DNA from: Dolichospermum planctonicum
GTDB taxonomy: Bacteria > Cyanobacteriota > Cyanobacteriia > Cyanobacteriales > Nostocaceae
Length of the DNA: 64,000 bases
Reading direction: 5' to 3'
Assembly: GCF_005402965.1 (NCBI RefSeq)
Contig: NZ_BJCF01000004.1
Coordinates: 1 to 64,000 of the forward strand
The stretch's first letter is position 1, and every line of letters begins with the position of its first letter. The notes below the pieces were generated by a model. The model did not search any database, had not been told where the DNA came from, and saw nothing but the letters and a program-made list of their open reading frames with translations. Below are positions 28,103 to 36,069 of this stretch, piece by piece. The position numbers and the translations under genes are program-made.

Positions 28103-28229
28103 TCCGACTTCTGGAAGAAGCCGGAGATCTAAGTACAACAAAACTAACCTGTAATCGTTCCCGTTACAGGAGAACTAGCACTAGCATACTCTTTAATAGG
28201 CATTCTACCCGACAAATAAGCTATACGAC
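28103..28229 (-). pseudogene. Duplicate of the thiG 3' end
   Basis: 28103-28229 matches 29220-29347, the end of thiO-thiG, in the same orientation with about eight differences and one 1-bp indel. On the minus strand it encodes [27 protein letters not shown] and stop, the last ~27 codons of ThiG with one Ile-to-Val change, plus ~40 bp of 3' flank including a CCGACTTCTGGAAGAAGCCGG hairpin. The upstream part of the gene is absent. The two copies bracket 28230-29219. Confidence 0.9.
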
Positions 28230-28359
28230 AGCATCATCAGTTAATTTCCTGCTGTATAATATTTATATATATTTTTCCTGATCAATCTAACAGCTTACTA
28301 TCACGGCAGACACGGCAGATTTTGTCATAATATAAAGATAGGATTCCCATAACTAATTA

Positions 28360-28489
28360 CGCTTTATCAACATTATAAGGAGTAGAAAAAGCCATTAAAA
28401 CCAATGAAGCAACAGCTACAGATTGGATAAATCAACAATTGGCAATATTAGGAATTGATCTCAAAAATGGAGAAGAAAATAAAAATTAA
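28360..28489 (+). pseudogene. Unidentified C-terminal gene remnant
   Basis: The plus strand reads TNYALSTL, a TAA stop, then GVEKAIKTNEATATDWINQQL and AILGIDLKNGEENKN before a real stop at 28487. The codon-like composition suggests the tail of a former gene with an in-frame stop. I do not recognise the family. Confidence 0.3.
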
Positions 28490-28539
28490 TGCTAATGTCA
28501 TTTATAATAGAATAATAGCCTAGTAGTAGAGGTGAAACT

Positions 28540-28809
28540 ATGACCATTGAACAAGCAGTTTTAGAAAACCTGCGAGAGTTACCAACCGATAAACAACAGG
28601 AAGTTTTAGATTTTATTCAATTTCTCAAACATAAACTGTCACAAATAAAAGAACAAGTACAGGAAAAACCATTACAGAATAAAGGAGATAGCTTTTGGGA
28701 AGGGGTTTTAAGGTTTCGAGAAACAATTGAAAGAGAAGGAATTGAATTTACAGATGAAGATTTTGCTAATTTAAGAGATCGTAGTCCAGGACGCGAGATT
28801 GATTTATGA
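28540..28809 (+). CDS. DUF2281/VapB-type antitoxin
   Basis: An 89-residue protein with the DUF2281-like start MTIEQAVLENLRELPTDKQQEVLDFIQFLKHKL, common in cyanobacterial antitoxins. The tail (FWEGVLRFRETIEREGIEFTDEDFANLRDRSPGREIDL) is the usual toxin-binding end. Its TGA overlaps the ATG of the next frame by 4 bp (ATGA at 28806), the normal VapB-VapC arrangement. The toxin gene is broken, so this antitoxin is now an orphan. It might still repress its own promoter or neutralise related toxins elsewhere. Confidence 0.8.
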   Translation: MTIEQAVLENLRELPTDKQQEVLDFIQFLKHKLSQIKEQVQEKPLQNKGDSFWEGVLRFRETIEREGIEFTDEDFANLRDRSPGREIDL

Positions 28810-29036
28810 CAGTTCGCTTTTTACTAGACTCTAATATTATCTCAGAACCGAGTCGGCCAATTCCCAATACTCAGGTTTGAGATCAATTAAATCGCTATCG
28901 TTCAGAAGTAGCAGTAGCAAGTCTTATTGCGAGTATTGCGTTCTGTAATGACTTGATTTTAGTAACAAACAATATGGCAGATTTTCAGGATTTTGAGGAT
29001 CTGATAATTGAGAATTGGTTTATTACAGTTGATTAA
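28806..29036 (+). pseudogene. VapC-type PIN toxin, deleted and interrupted
   Basis: Starts MTVRFLLDSNIISEPSRP with the first PIN acidic residue (LLDSN), then a TGA after PNTQV. In the same frame it continues DQLNRYRSEVAVAS and, with the central ~60 residues missing, LIASIAFCNDLILVTNNMADF and IENWFITVD, then stop at 29034. The pieces after the stop are the normal C-terminal part of VapC, including the VTNNxxDF region. Both the nonsense codon and the internal deletion should abolish activity. Confidence 0.85.
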
Positions 29037-29048
29037 ATTGAGGTAAAT

Positions 29049-29176
29049 TACAGCAGTTATCCGTTTATGAAGTACAGATATTAATAATAAAACTCTTGTG
29101 GTGCGGGCATACTTCGACCAATCTCAGTACAAGTCTTGCCCGCACAAGGTGTACCTCACTCAAAGCTCTTGCTGTA
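29049..29176. mobile_element. Miniature inverted-repeat element, family A, long form, reverse orientation
   Basis: Bounded by TACAGCA (29049-29055) and TGCTGTA (29170-29176), 128 bp. It is the inverse of the copy at 14482 and carries the same insert (CGACCAATCTCAGTACAAG) between the GC-rich arms. Confidence 0.85.
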
Positions 29177-29261
29177 TGATAGAAAGGGACAATACTTGCC
29201 ATTGAAATTAGACAGCGATTCCGACTTCTGGAAGAAGCCGGGGATCTAAGTACAAAAAAAA

Positions 29262-31259
29262 CTAACCAGTAATCGTTCCCGTTATAGGAGAACTAGCACT
29301 AGCATACTCTTTAATAGGCATTCTACCGGACAAATAAGCTATGCGACCCGCCACAGTTGCTAAATTCATCGCATAAGCCATGGCTGGAGCATTTTCAGCC
29401 AAAGCGATCGCACTATTAATTAATAACGCATCTGCCCCCAATTCCATCGCCTCAGCGGCTTGTGAAGGCGCACCAATACCCGCATCTACCACCACTGGTA
29501 TTTTAGCATTTTCAATAATAATCCGAATATTGGCGGTAGTTTTCAGCCCTTGTCCAGAACCAATGGGTGCGGCTAAAGGCATCACAGTGGCACAACCAAC
29601 CTCTTCTAACCGCTTTGCTAACATAGGGTCAGCATTAATATAAGGTAATACAGCGAAACCTTCTTTTACCAATTTTTCTGCCGCTTGTAAAGTACCTATA
29701 GGATCTGGAAGTAAATATTTAGGATCAGGTATAACTTCTAACTTGACAAAATTATTATCCTCTTGTCCCAATAATTTCGCCATTTCTCGTCCCAAGCGTG
29801 CCACCCGAATGGCCTCCTCCGCAGTTTGACAGCCAGCAGTATTAGGTAACATCCAAATTTTACTCCAATCTAGCGCCTCTCCTAAACCTTCATGTCCTGG
29901 TGCATTAGTTTGTACCCGTCGCACGGCCACCGTCACAATTTGACAACCACTGTTCTCGACACTTTGCTGCATTTCCCGGATACTGCGATATTTACCAGTT
30001 CCCGTCATTAACCGAGAACTAAAGCTTTTACCGGCAATAATTAATGGTGAATCTTGAATATTTAGATCTGATAGTCTGGGCGGCGTAGCAATGTCACAAA
30101 ATGATTTATTTTGGAGCTTGTTTACACTATTAATATTAGTGACAGTAGAATTAACGAGCATTGATGTAGTAGTAGATGACACAGCAGAAAAACGGGAATA
30201 GTGGAAATTAGGTAAAAGAGGATCTGTTTTTTGTTCGCAAATCAAATCAGCAATTAATATCGCTGTCACAGGTGCGAGTAAAATTCCATTGCGGTAATGA
30301 CCAGTAGCCAAAGTCAAATTAGGACAATGACTAGCACCCAAAATAGGTAATTCATCGGAGGTAGCTGGACGAAATCCCCACCAAAGTTCTTGAAGAGGAT
30401 AATTTTCTAATTGGGGATATAAGCGAATAGCTGATTGTAGTAAACTTTGAATCCCGACCGGGGTATTATCAGCAGTAAATCCCACATCTTCATTAGTTGC
30501 ACCAATAATGATAGAACGATTGCGCCGCGGGACAATATAAATACCTTCTCCAAATAATACCCTAGTTAGGGGTAATTCATTGAGACAATCCGGGACTCGT
30601 AAACTCAACATTTGTCCTTTGCGGGGGCGCACTGATAAAGGTAATAATTGATTTACCCAAGCACCAGCGGTTAAAAGATAATGGTCAGCCCGAAATAAAC
30701 CTATATTAGTTTGGACACCAATCACTTTTCCCTGTTGTTGAGAAATAGCTTCTACGGTAACTCCGTCTTGAAATATAATACCCTTATACTCCGCCGCAGT
30801 CCGTAGAACCTTAATTAAAGCCCGGTTATCAACTTGCCCATCTTCAGGATACCACCAACCACCGACCACATCCTGACCCAAACCTGGTTGATATTGGTTA
30901 ATAGTATCTTTATTCAACCAGTGGGCGTTTCTATATCCCGTATTTTGTGGTTGTTGATAAACCGGTGCGAGGATACCGCAAGGCCAATAACCTGTATTGT
31001 TTACATCCTTTTGTCCAGTTAATTCTGCTAATTTTTCTGTCCAATTTAAGTATAAATCGCGCGATCGCCGACACAAAGACAACATCGGCTCATTAGTAAT
31101 ATTTTCCGCTTCAGGGGCTAACATTCCGGCGGCGGCGTGGCTGGCAGCAGCAGTAAAATCACGCGAAATTACAGTTACATTAGCACCCCGTAATTTCATT
31201 TCAAGACCGCAAGCCAACCCGATAATACCACCACCAATAATTAAAACATCATTAGTCAT
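29262..31259 (-). CDS. thiO-thiG: Glycine oxidase-thiazole synthase fusion (ThiO-ThiG)
   Basis: A 665-residue bifunctional thiamine enzyme, fused as in many cyanobacteria. Residues 1-~365 are ThiO, an FAD glycine oxidase ([47 protein letters not shown]), which makes the iminoglycine used by ThiG. Residues ~400-665 are ThiG ([77 protein letters not shown]). The linker contains IATPPRLSD, which comes from a small dispersed repeat seen in other genes here. The 3' end is duplicated at 28103. No TPP riboswitch was recognised upstream. Confidence 0.96.
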   Translation of the reverse strand: MTNDVLIIGGGIIGLACGLEMKLRGANVTVISRDFTAAASHAAAGMLAPEAENITNEPMLSLCRRSRDLYLNWTEKLAELTGQKDVNNTGYWPCGILAPVYQQPQNTGYRNAHWLNKDTINQYQPGLGQDVVGGWWYPEDGQVDNRALIKVLRTAAEYKGIIFQDGVTVEAISQQQGKVIGVQTNIGLFRADHYLLTAGAWVNQLLPLSVRPRKGQMLSLRVPDCLNELPLTRVLFGEGIYIVPRRNRSIIIGATNEDVGFTADNTPVGIQSLLQSAIRLYPQLENYPLQELWWGFRPATSDELPILGASHCPNLTLATGHYRNGILLAPVTAILIADLICEQKTDPLLPNFHYSRFSAVSSTTTSMLVNSTVTNINSVNKLQNKSFCDIATPPRLSDLNIQDSPLIIAGKSFSSRLMTGTGKYRSIREMQQSVENSGCQIVTVAVRRVQTNAPGHEGLGEALDWSKIWMLPNTAGCQTAEEAIRVARLGREMAKLLGQEDNNFVKLEVIPDPKYLLPDPIGTLQAAEKLVKEGFAVLPYINADPMLAKRLEEVGCATVMPLAAPIGSGQGLKTTANIRIIIENAKIPVVVDAGIGAPSQAAEAMELGADALLINSAIALAENAPAMAYAMNLATVAGRIAYLSGRMPIKEYASASSPITGTITG
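30068..30096 (-). repeat. Small dispersed repeat (MATPPRLS type), copy in thiO-thiG
   Basis: A ~28-bp sequence (plus strand CTGATAGTCTGGGCGGCGTA...) shared with 31454, 39245 and 39522. Here it lies in the linker of the fusion and reads [10 protein letters not shown]. Confidence 0.75.
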
Positions 31260-31280
31260 TAGTCATTAGTCATTAGTCTA
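31252..31280. repeat. TTAGTCA heptamer repeat upstream of thiO-thiG
   Basis: About four copies of ATTAGTC run from the thiO-thiG start codon outward, so the immediate leader of the gene, normally holding the ribosome binding site, is repeat sequence. A related GACCATT repeat lies at about 31355-31375. Confidence 0.75.
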
Positions 31281-31399
31281 GTAAATAACTAATAACTCAT
31301 AAAGGCTAACAAAGGGAGTAGAATTTAGGTCTGGTCATTAGTTATTTGATTTTGACCGTTGACCATTGACCATTGATTTTTAACTTAATTTATCTCTAG

Positions 31400-31852
31400 T
31401 TACCACAAAGCTCGAATTGGTTGTTTGTCCTGATTAACATTACTACTAGAATTTGATAGCCCGCGTGGTGTAGCCATGTCACTATCTGTACTTGCCGTTT
31501 CTTTGGTAGAATCAGAACCTTGGTCACTAGTGCTTGTTTCTTGTGTAGTGTTAGAAGAATTACCTGAATTTTCAGTAGAAACATTACCTTGAGCTACATT
31601 AGTGCGGCGGCTTTCACTGTTAGAATCATTGCTTTTAATCGTTTCCGACTCATTGCTAGGATTATTTTCCGCATCATTACCTCCACCTGCACTATTAACA
31701 TTAATATTAGCTGGGAGAACACTGGATGCTCTGCGTCCTTGTGGAACATTAGCACTTTGTTGTCCGCCCATAGGAAAGTTAATTCCCAGCAGCGTACCTA
31801 GCAAAATTGCTACGCCGCCAGCCATCAAAATTAAGGGTGTCCATCTACCCAT
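31400..31852 (-). CDS. Single-pass membrane protein with Ser/Asn-rich tail, unknown function
   Basis: A 150-residue protein starting MGRWTPLILMAGGVAILLGTLLG, one N-terminal membrane helix followed by a long low-complexity tail rich in Ser, Asn, Thr and Gly (about residues 35-150). No family recognised. Near the end the peptide DMATPRGLSNSSS comes from the small dispersed repeat at 31454. It follows a frameshifted gene on the same strand (31869-32118) by about 17 bp, suggesting a former two-gene unit. Start ATG at 31852 has an AAGGAGACAAAC ribosome binding site. The tail is probably disordered and surface exposed. Confidence 0.7.
   Translation of the reverse strand: MGRWTPLILMAGGVAILLGTLLGINFPMGGQQSANVPQGRRASSVLPANINVNSAGGGNDAENNPSNESETIKSNDSNSESRRTNVAQGNVSTENSGNSSNTTQETSTSDQGSDSTKETASTDSDMATPRGLSNSSSNVNQDKQPIRALW
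31454..31482 (-). repeat. Small dispersed repeat (MATPPRLS type), copy in membrane protein gene
   Basis: Plus strand TTGATAGCCCGCGTGGTGTA... It reads DMATPRGLSN in the host gene, the same frame as the copies at 30068 and 39245. Confidence 0.7.
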
Positions 31853-31868
31853 CTTGTTTGTCTCCTTT

Positions 31869-32118
31869 TTAACCTTTTGGTGTCCAAACTATTGAAGAAC
31901 CTTGACCCCAAAAACCGTGAAATTTAGTCACTTTAACAGTAGCTAAAACCTGAGTTTGATCAATCAAACCCAAATTACTTGTAGGAGAATGGGGAAGAAG
32001 GGAACGCAGAAGAATGCTCAGACCAATTTACTGCGGACACTTCGCCTTCTACCTTAACCGCACAAGTACCATAAGTGCCAATTCCTTTCCTCATATTTAA
32101 CAGGATTTTGGGGATCAT
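31869..32118 (-). pseudogene. Frameshifted gene upstream of the membrane protein
   Basis: Minus strand from ATG 32118 gives MIPKILLNMRKGIGTYGTC AVKVEGEVSAVNWSEHSSAF (shown in two parts) and a stop after PFSYK. A shift of one base near 31985 opens PTSNLGLIDQTQVLATVKVT then KFHGFWGQGSSIVWTPKG and stop at 31869. Both halves look like real protein sequence and together end just before the next gene. Either a true frameshift or a sequencing error in a real gene; family not recognised. Confidence 0.55.
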
Positions 32119-32476
32119 TTCCTTTGCTTGTCTTCAGGATGAAAACAGCTTAGAATTGAATTATTAACAACCGTCGGTACAGCGGACGAGCCGAGTCATG
32201 GTTTTTGCTAAAGGTTTTCCAGGGGAAGAATAAGTACTGAATGGTTTTAGGGTTTCCTGCATGGGTAACATGAGTTAAATCCCCAAGGGGATAGTGGCGA
32301 AGCTTTGAGACTGGAAGTAGGAAGAAAATATGAAGCTTCGCTACACTTCCTCAGAGCAATTGTTAGCATTTTTGTATGGCCTGATGAAACTACCAAAATA
32401 GCTTTTTGTTGTTTATTGGCGTGCAGCCAAGTTATCTCTCAGGTGTCAGTGTTGAATCAAAGGTTCAACAATTTTT
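32119..32476. other. Leader of cimA, no gene seen
   Basis: About 360 bp without a supportable gene. A short frame starting at 32305 overlaps the cimA start in another frame and has no domain. The cimA promoter must be here. Confidence 0.4.
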
Positions 32477-34102
32477 ATGACCAAAACTCCCTCAAATCAA
32501 CTTTGGCTCTATGACACTACTCTCCGGGACGGGACCCAACGGGAAGGACTTTCAGTGTCCATAGAAGATAAGTTACGCATTGCTCACCGACTCGATCAAT
32601 TAGGGATTCCTTTTATTGAAGGTGGTTGGCCAGGCGCAAATCCTAAAGATGTCGAGTTTTTCTGGCAACTTCAGGAAAATCCCCTCAAACAAGCGGAAGT
32701 TGTTCCCTTTTGCTCTACCCGTCGTCCTCATACCAAACCCCCAGATGAACCCATGCTGCAAGCGATTTTGGCGGCAGGTACTCGCTGGGTGACTATTTTC
32801 GGTAAATCCTGGGATTTGCACGTTACAGCCGGACTCAAGACCAGTCTAGAAGAAAATTTAGCCATGATTGGTGACACAATTGAGTATCTGTGTTCTCAAG
32901 GACGACGGGTAATTTACGATGCTGAACATTGGTTTGATGGTTATAAGCAAAATCCTGATTATGCTTTACAAACCTTGACAACGGCCATGACCGCCGGTGC
33001 GGAATGGTTGGTTTTATGCGATACCAATGGTGGGACTTTACCTCATGAAGTTACACAAATTGTTCAGGATGTTAATTGTCATTTATCAATGGCCAATGGT
33101 CAATGGTCAACAACTCCGCAAATAGGAATACATACTCATAATGATTCAGAAATGGCGGTAGCTAATGCTCTAGCAGCAGTTATGGCGGGTGCAACAATGG
33201 TACAAGGGACAATCAACGGTTATGGAGAACGCTGCGGTAATGCTAATCTGTGTTCTCTGATTCCTAATTTACAGCTAAAGCTGGGTTATAGTTGTATCGC
33301 CCAACACCAGCTACATCAACTGACAGCGGCCAGTCGTTTTGTCAGTGAAGTTGTCAATCTCGCTCCTGATGAACACGCACCTTTTGTAGGGCGTTCCGCT
33401 TTTGCCCATAAAGGCGGTATTCATGTATCAGCGGTAGAACGCAACCCTTTAACCTATGAACATATTCAACCAGAACAAGTCGGAAATACGCGCCGCATTG
33501 TCATTTCCGAACAGTCTGGACTAAGTAATGTTTTGGCTAAAGCCCGGACTTTTGGTATTGAGTTAGACAAGGATCATCCCCAAGCTAGACAAATTCTCCA
33601 GAGAATGAAAGAATTGGAAAATGTCGGCTATCAATTTGAGGCGGCAGAGGCGAGTTTTGCCCTGTTGATGTATGATGCTTTAGGTCTGCGTCAACAGTTT
33701 TTTGAAATCAATGGTTTTCAAGTCCATTGTGATTTAATTCAGGGGAAAGAAACAACCCATTCTTTAGCAACTATTAAAGTAACTGTCAATGGTGAAAATA
33801 TTCTGGAAGCTGCGGAAGGTACTGGACCTGTAGCGGCTTTAGATGCCGCTTTGCGTAAGGCTTTGGTTAACTTTTATCCGCAAATTGCTACCTTTGAGTT
33901 AACAGATTATAAAGTTAGAATTTTGAATGGAAATACCGGAACTGCGGCGAAAACTCGTGTCTTAGTTGAATCTCGGAATATTCAACAACGCTGGACAACT
34001 GTTGCCGTTTCTAAGAATATCTTAGCTGCTTCCTATCAAGCAGTGGTTGAAGGTTTGGAATATGGTTTATTATTACATTTCCAAGCAGAAAACTATGCTT
34101 GA
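32477..34102 (+). CDS. cimA: Citramalate synthase
   Basis: A 541-residue CimA-type enzyme of the DRE-TIM metallolyase family. It condenses acetyl-CoA with pyruvate to citramalate, opening the threonine-independent isoleucine route in cyanobacteria. Seen: LYDTTLRDGTQREGLSVS (catalytic and metal residues), FIEGGWPGANPKD, the FGKSWDLHV segment specific to citramalate rather than isopropylmalate synthases, IGIHTHNDSEMAVANALAA metal site, GYGERCGNANL, and HKGGIHVSAV. The C-terminal ~120 residues form the LeuA-type dimerisation and allosteric domain, the likely site of isoleucine feedback. ATG 32477 gives normal length. Confidence 0.93.
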   Translation: MTKTPSNQLWLYDTTLRDGTQREGLSVSIEDKLRIAHRLDQLGIPFIEGGWPGANPKDVEFFWQLQENPLKQAEVVPFCSTRRPHTKPPDEPMLQAILAAGTRWVTIFGKSWDLHVTAGLKTSLEENLAMIGDTIEYLCSQGRRVIYDAEHWFDGYKQNPDYALQTLTTAMTAGAEWLVLCDTNGGTLPHEVTQIVQDVNCHLSMANGQWSTTPQIGIHTHNDSEMAVANALAAVMAGATMVQGTINGYGERCGNANLCSLIPNLQLKLGYSCIAQHQLHQLTAASRFVSEVVNLAPDEHAPFVGRSAFAHKGGIHVSAVERNPLTYEHIQPEQVGNTRRIVISEQSGLSNVLAKARTFGIELDKDHPQARQILQRMKELENVGYQFEAAEASFALLMYDALGLRQQFFEINGFQVHCDLIQGKETTHSLATIKVTVNGENILEAAEGTGPVAALDAALRKALVNFYPQIATFELTDYKVRILNGNTGTAAKTRVLVESRNIQQRWTTVAVSKNILAASYQAVVEGLEYGLLLHFQAENYA

Positions 34103-34469
34103 AAGTTGAGCCATAAATGGGTAAATATAGCAGTATAGCAGTGGGTTGTGAACGGATTTTTTTGAACTAACCTACACTGGACAGAGGACGCAGAAGTAGA
34201 GAAAAGGATCGCTATATGTCCCGGACTTCTTGAAAAAGTCCGGGATATGTATAATTATGTATGTAGAATTAATGTAATAGCCGCTTTCACTCGGTGACGG
34301 GGAGAGGGGAAGAGGGGGAGAGGGGGAGACAAGAAGAGGAATTATGCTCTATCTATTCCCTTTAGGACTCTTTAGAACTATATTAATTAGGTAGCTAGTA
34401 ATCTGTTACAGAATCGGTCTGTAATTTAAGGCTACATACATAAAATAGCTGTTTTTAATTATATAACCT
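34103..34469. other. Intergenic region with hairpin and G-rich tract
   Basis: Contains a hairpin, TCCCGGACTT (34219-34228) with AAGTCCGGGA (34236-34245), of the dispersed CCCGACTTC type, and a purine-rich GGGGAGAGGGG tract at 34298-34329. The hairpin lacks a clear T-run. No gene seen. Confidence 0.55.
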
Positions 34470-35888
34470 ATGCCAGCAAATTCCTGGCCTGAAAACAATA
34501 CTGATCACGGAAACTCTGATCCCCTTGACCTGATCTTACCTGACCTCTCAGAAAATAAAGAATCAGAATACCTACAACCAAGACGATTTAAAGCCCGTAG
34601 AGGCAAAGCTGCTTTAGTTTTAACTATAGTCTGGAGTGGGACTATTACCCTACATCTAGTTTCTTGGGGTTCGATATTTATCCTGGGACTGACAACAATA
34701 CTGGGAATTCATGCCTTGGGGATTATTTTTACCAAACCCCGCGACCATTCCCCAAAGATAGAGGCAGATTTGCCTTTTGTGTCTGTGTTAGTGGCTGCTA
34801 AAAATGAAGAAGCAGTAATTGGCAGATTAGTTAGGAATCTGTGTAATTTGGAATACGGCAATGGTCAATATGAAGTCTGGATTATTGATGATAATAGTAC
34901 AGATAATACACCCCAATTATTAGCAGAACTCAAGCAGGAATATCAACAACTGAATGTATTTAGGCGTTCCCCCCAAGCTAGTGGCGGAAAATCGGGAGCA
35001 TTGAATCAAGTATTGCAACTGATAAAGGGAGACATTATTGCTGTATTTGATGCTGATGCCCAAGTGACACCAGATATGCTATCACAAGTAGTTCCTTTGT
35101 TTCAAAAAGAACAGGTAGGGGCTGTACAAATGCGAAAAGCGATCGCCAATGCTCCAGAAAATTTTTGGACTAAGGGACAAATGGCGGAAATGTTCTTGGA
35201 TATCTGGTTTCAACAACAGCGGACTGCTATTGGTGGTATTGGTGAACTCCGAGGTAATGGTCAATTTGTCCGTCGTCAAGCCCTAGTAAGTTGCGGTGGT
35301 TGGAATGAGGAAACTATCACCGATGATCTTGATTTAACTATCCGCTTACATTTAGATAAGTGGGATATTGAATGTGTTTTTCATCCCCCAGTGGAGGAAG
35401 AAGGTGTTACCAATGCTACAGCCCTTTGGCATCAACGTAACCGCTGGGCGGAAGGTGGTTATCAACGTTATTTAGACTACTGGGATCTGATCCTCAAAAA
35501 CCGTATGGGGACAAAGAAAACCTGGGATTTGTTGATCTTTATGGTGACAATGTATATCTTGCCAACGGCGGCAATACCAGATATATTAATGGCGATCGCT
35601 CGTCATCGTCCACCTATGTTAAGTTCTGTAACTGGGTTATCTCTAGGGATGTCAGTTATAGGTATGTTTGCGGGTTTAAAGCACATCCATAAGGCTACCC
35701 CAAGGCTATCAGAACAGCTTAAACCATCTACCCATTTAGTGTTACTTTTACAAACCCTTCGCGGCAGTTTATATATGTTGCATTGGTTAGTAGTCATGAG
35801 TAGCACCACAGCGCGAATGTCGTTCCGACCAAAACGTTTAAAATGGGTAAAAACTGTCCATAAAGGTGTGGAAAAATCAATTTTGTAA
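34470..35888 (+). CDS. mgdA: Monoglucosyldiacylglycerol synthase-type glycosyltransferase (MgdA)
   Basis: A 472-residue family-2 glycosyltransferase. The N-terminus MPANSWPENN and the segment RRGKAALVLTIVWSGTITLH match my recollection of cyanobacterial MgdA, which makes glucosyldiacylglycerol, the precursor of thylakoid galactolipids. Layout: two N-terminal membrane helices (~48-90), GT-A domain with VSVLVAAKNEE, WIIDDNSTD, FDADAQV (DxD), ITDDLDL and HQRNRWAEGG (QxxRW), then three C-terminal membrane segments. It acts at the cytoplasmic face of the membrane with UDP-glucose. Other membrane GT2 enzymes share this layout, so the assignment rests mainly on the N-terminal similarity and length. 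Confidence 0.85.
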   Translation: MPANSWPENNTDHGNSDPLDLILPDLSENKESEYLQPRRFKARRGKAALVLTIVWSGTITLHLVSWGSIFILGLTTILGIHALGIIFTKPRDHSPKIEADLPFVSVLVAAKNEEAVIGRLVRNLCNLEYGNGQYEVWIIDDNSTDNTPQLLAELKQEYQQLNVFRRSPQASGGKSGALNQVLQLIKGDIIAVFDADAQVTPDMLSQVVPLFQKEQVGAVQMRKAIANAPENFWTKGQMAEMFLDIWFQQQRTAIGGIGELRGNGQFVRRQALVSCGGWNEETITDDLDLTIRLHLDKWDIECVFHPPVEEEGVTNATALWHQRNRWAEGGYQRYLDYWDLILKNRMGTKKTWDLLIFMVTMYILPTAAIPDILMAIARHRPPMLSSVTGLSLGMSVIGMFAGLKHIHKATPRLSEQLKPSTHLVLLLQTLRGSLYMLHWLVVMSSTTARMSFRPKRLKWVKTVHKGVEKSIL

Positions 35889-35897
35889 TTAGGTAAT

Positions 35898-36000
35898 ATA
35901 GCAATTCCCATTCAAGTTAGGTACAAGAATCAGAATTAAACGCAGATAAACGCGGATAAACGCAGATAATTTTGTACTTCATTAGACTAGGATTCGCTAT
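35898..36000. repeat. Miniature repeat with imperfect terminal inverted repeats
   Basis: Starts ATAGCAATTCC and ends GGATTCGCTAT, an imperfect 11-bp inverted pair, enclosing three TAAACGCAGA-type units (35938-35967) and TAATTTTGTACTTCATTA. A related right half (TAATTTTGTACCTTATTA) occurs near 63000 between menD and the DUF2085 gene. Noncoding. Confidence 0.55.
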
Positions 36001-36069
36001 CAGGTTAATACTCCCCGGTCTCAGGACACGGGGATTCTTGGTTAAAATAGTTAAACAAGCTGATTATCT

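Noticed and set aside
28039-28281. Plus-strand open frame of 80 codons
   Set aside because: It runs antisense through the duplicated thiG 3' end; its similarity to anything comes from that repeat.
31259-31400. Possible TPP riboswitch upstream of thiO-thiG
   Set aside because: The conserved CUGAGA and ACCUGAUCUGG-type segments are absent; the leader is heptamer repeat sequence.
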